A DNA stretch of 30,419 nucleotides. It comes from a virus. Shown here one piece after another: positions 30,403 through 30,419 of this stretch. The stretch's first letter is position 1; every line of letters starts with the position of its first letter. The notes under the pieces are model-generated. The model had not been told where the DNA came from. It worked only from the letters and a program-made list of their open reading frames with translations, and did not search any database. Position numbers and translations under genes: made by a program. Location: the IMG/VR virus record IMGVR_UViG_3300036045_000050, positions 1 to 30,419 of that record; one strand, written 5' to 3'.

Positions 30403-30419
30403 GGCGGCGGCCCCCCTTC

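Noticed and set aside
1-30419. Integrase, attachment sites or lysogeny genes
   Set aside because: No recombinase, repressor or att-like direct repeats were found, so lysogeny cannot be claimed from this window.

Overview
This window looks like part of a tailed-phage genome (free phage or prophage) from a very GC-rich host, most likely a planctomycete of the Gemmataceae type. Phage evidence: a YqaJ-type exonuclease next to RecT, DUF2303 and DUF1064 genes, a replication-initiator-like gene, a tail fibre, a propeller-like tail protein and very long Gly/Ala-rich virion-type proteins, packed with 1-20 bp overlaps. Host evidence: third codon positions are almost all G or C, and the secreted protein at 13040-13408 has the LLAAPVP-plus-lysines leader very common in Gemmataceae. 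No integrase, repressor, terminase, portal, major capsid or endolysin gene was recognised, so the genome must continue beyond the window, probably to the right. Layout: an AT-rich promoter/operator region (about 150-290) starts a rightward early operon (294-5504): three small proteins, YqaJ exonuclease, RecT, a nuclease-like protein, a small protein, tandem hairpins, DUF2303, a replication-initiator-like protein and DUF1064. A second promoter with a dyad (5552-5582) serves a small zinc-ribbon-like gene (5630-5851). Everything else reads leftward and converges on that gene with a 47-bp tail-to-tail overlap. In transcription order from the right edge the leftward block holds: a HExxH-containing virion-type protein (29428-30402), two small genes, a tail fibre, a sulfotransferase, a 45-aa protein, a small structural-type protein, an unusual 36-residue-repeat protein (24800-25921), a connector-like protein, four tiny genes, a beta-sandwich protein, an inserted HNH endonuclease, further tail-type proteins including a propeller-like protein (18407-20437), then an internal promoter (16585-16613). 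After that promoter come a chimeric repeat protein, Gln-rich and coiled-coil proteins, the planctomycete-type secreted protein, three virion-type proteins interrupted by a GIY-YIG nuclease, a nucleotide-pool enzyme fusion and a small DUF1653-like protein. How it works together (inference): the rightward genes replicate and recombine phage DNA; the leftward genes build tail and ejected internal proteins. Four of the virion-type proteins share a sequence module, which suggests they arose by duplication and act together, perhaps as an ejection apparatus. Points of most interest: the regular 36/36/39-residue repeat protein, the HExxH protein sharing the duplicated module, the sulfotransferase directly behind the tail fibre, a propeller-protein N-terminal segment encoded 3 kb away from its apparent partner, and the HNH gene running out of frame into its neighbour.
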